Shown here one piece after another: positions 62,950 through 64,000 of a DNA stretch of 64,000 nucleotides; positions within the stretch are counted from its first letter, which is position 1, and each line of letters begins with the position of its first letter. The notes under the pieces are model-generated. The model made no database searches and was not told the DNA's origin. It saw only the letters and a list, made by a program, of their open reading frames with translations. Both the position numbers and the translations under genes were made by a program. Where the stretch lies: contig NC_065918.1 of NCBI RefSeq assembly GCF_905147045.1, forward strand, positions 17,360,001-17,424,000. Reading direction: 5' to 3'. The stretch comes from Nymphalis io. Its lineage: Eukaryota; Arthropoda; Insecta; Lepidoptera; Nymphalidae.

Positions 62950-64000
62950 TAGTCTAAAACAATAAACAACACACGTTTAGCAAATGGACAAGAAGGAACG
63001 TAACGTAGCATAATACAATATTTGTATTTAATAATAATCGTGTGTGTGTATAGTAATCGTGTGTGTGTGTGTCCCCAAATAGGTGTACTGTTCAGTTTCC
63101 AAACTGGGTTGTGTTGGAAACCCGTCACTGATCGTCAATGTCAATTATTATTTTTATTATCACTGTTAAGCATGCGCCGGGTCATTGCATTGATCAACCT
63201 TTGTTGGCTGAGATGCTAATTTATATTAATATATATAATATATATATACTAATTATTACAAACACTTATACATGTACATGTACGCCTGGACTTCGAACTC
63301 TAGCTTTTATAAGATTATTTGTAATTGTCACAACAGCTTGACGACGACGGATCTGGAAAATAATAATGCTGGCTTAAAAATACCGAAGTAACTGACTAAC
63401 AGTCACAACAATAGCCATACATTTGAAACCTGCAATCAGGTAAACTGTATCTCTGCGACTTTTACATTTGCTTCATTTTCGACTGTGGGAATGAATAATT
63501 GTTTAGTGTTTACTGATTACGAGTCGGTCGACAAATCGTACCAATAAACGTAACGCACCGATGAAATACCACACACCGATGGGTTTTAGACTTTATACAG
63601 ACGTTGAGTTTATTTAATTTAAAATCGCCTCAATCCATGTCAAGAAATCTTCCCAACTTTTCATGTAAGCGAAAAAAGATATTTGTTACCTCTTGATGAC
63701 GAAAGTATTTACATTTAATACTATACGACGAAACAAAAAATAAATGTACTTACTTGAAGTGCAGTGGCACGAAATGTTTTTTTAGAGACAATATGCATAT
63801 TTTAACAATTAACGGATTTGCTTAATAAAAAACTATAACAATAGTTAAATTATTATTTACATAAATGACAATGTCTTATGTATATTTTTTAAATTAATTA
63901 AATCTATTTTTTCTAATCAGTATCTATGTTTAGAATTGTCGAATATTTTTAGTAGTTTACAATTAAATACCTCCTGAAATAGTACAAATGTTGTAATAAT
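62949..64000. other. AT-rich noncoding DNA to the window end
   Basis: Short GT runs at about 63040-63072. No coding sequence recognised. Confidence 0.5.

Overview
The window is eukaryotic nuclear DNA, AT-rich and intron-rich. It carries one recognisable host gene and many dead transposons. The gene is insect sallimus (titin/kettin). The repeats (an RTE-type LINE, R1-type LINE remnant, mariner, tRNA-derived SINEs with a GTGGGACATTAACAGGCTG tail) point to Lepidoptera, probably a butterfly. That last step is inference from repeat style, not from a search.

Layout. 1-2821: a nearly complete RTE-type non-LTR retrotransposon, running in from the left edge and broken by one frameshift. 2822-27.7 kb: gene-poor DNA holding repeats, LINE remnants, a 1.3 kb dead mariner at 20709-22003, an R1-type remnant on the minus strand near 26 kb, some hairpins, and three short exon-like open stretches that I cannot name. 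About 27.7-28.1 kb: a GC-rich patch that I take as the promoter/5' region of the main gene. 28096-58459: 21 coding exons of sallimus/kettin on the plus strand. Past 58.5 kb: no further exon seen; it is probably the start of a large intron or kettin 3' sequence.

The gene model was built by hand. Every one of the 20 introns starts with GT and ends with AG, and every junction keeps the reading phase. The joined exons encode 4811 residues with exactly 35 Ig domains, most of them separated by the kettin linker (motif like HPxGLEKIQxLEDxSRY). Reading through the last donor adds three residues and a stop at 58468-58470. That gives a 4814-residue protein, close to the known size of Drosophila kettin (about 4.8 thousand residues, about 540 kDa, 35 Ig domains). 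So the window appears to hold the whole kettin part of the gene; the longer sallimus/titin isoforms must use exons to the right.

Kettin is a Z-disc protein of insect muscle that binds along thin (actin) filaments through its Ig-linker repeats and helps to anchor and stiffen the sarcomere. No RNA gene, CRISPR array or bacterial-type element was found. I saw no clear undescribed system. The best leads are the read-through stop after Ig35, a stop-free 84-base intron, the repeated mid-Ig intron position, and the unassigned exon-like stretches at 3.4, 4.4, 9.9 and 31.2 kb.
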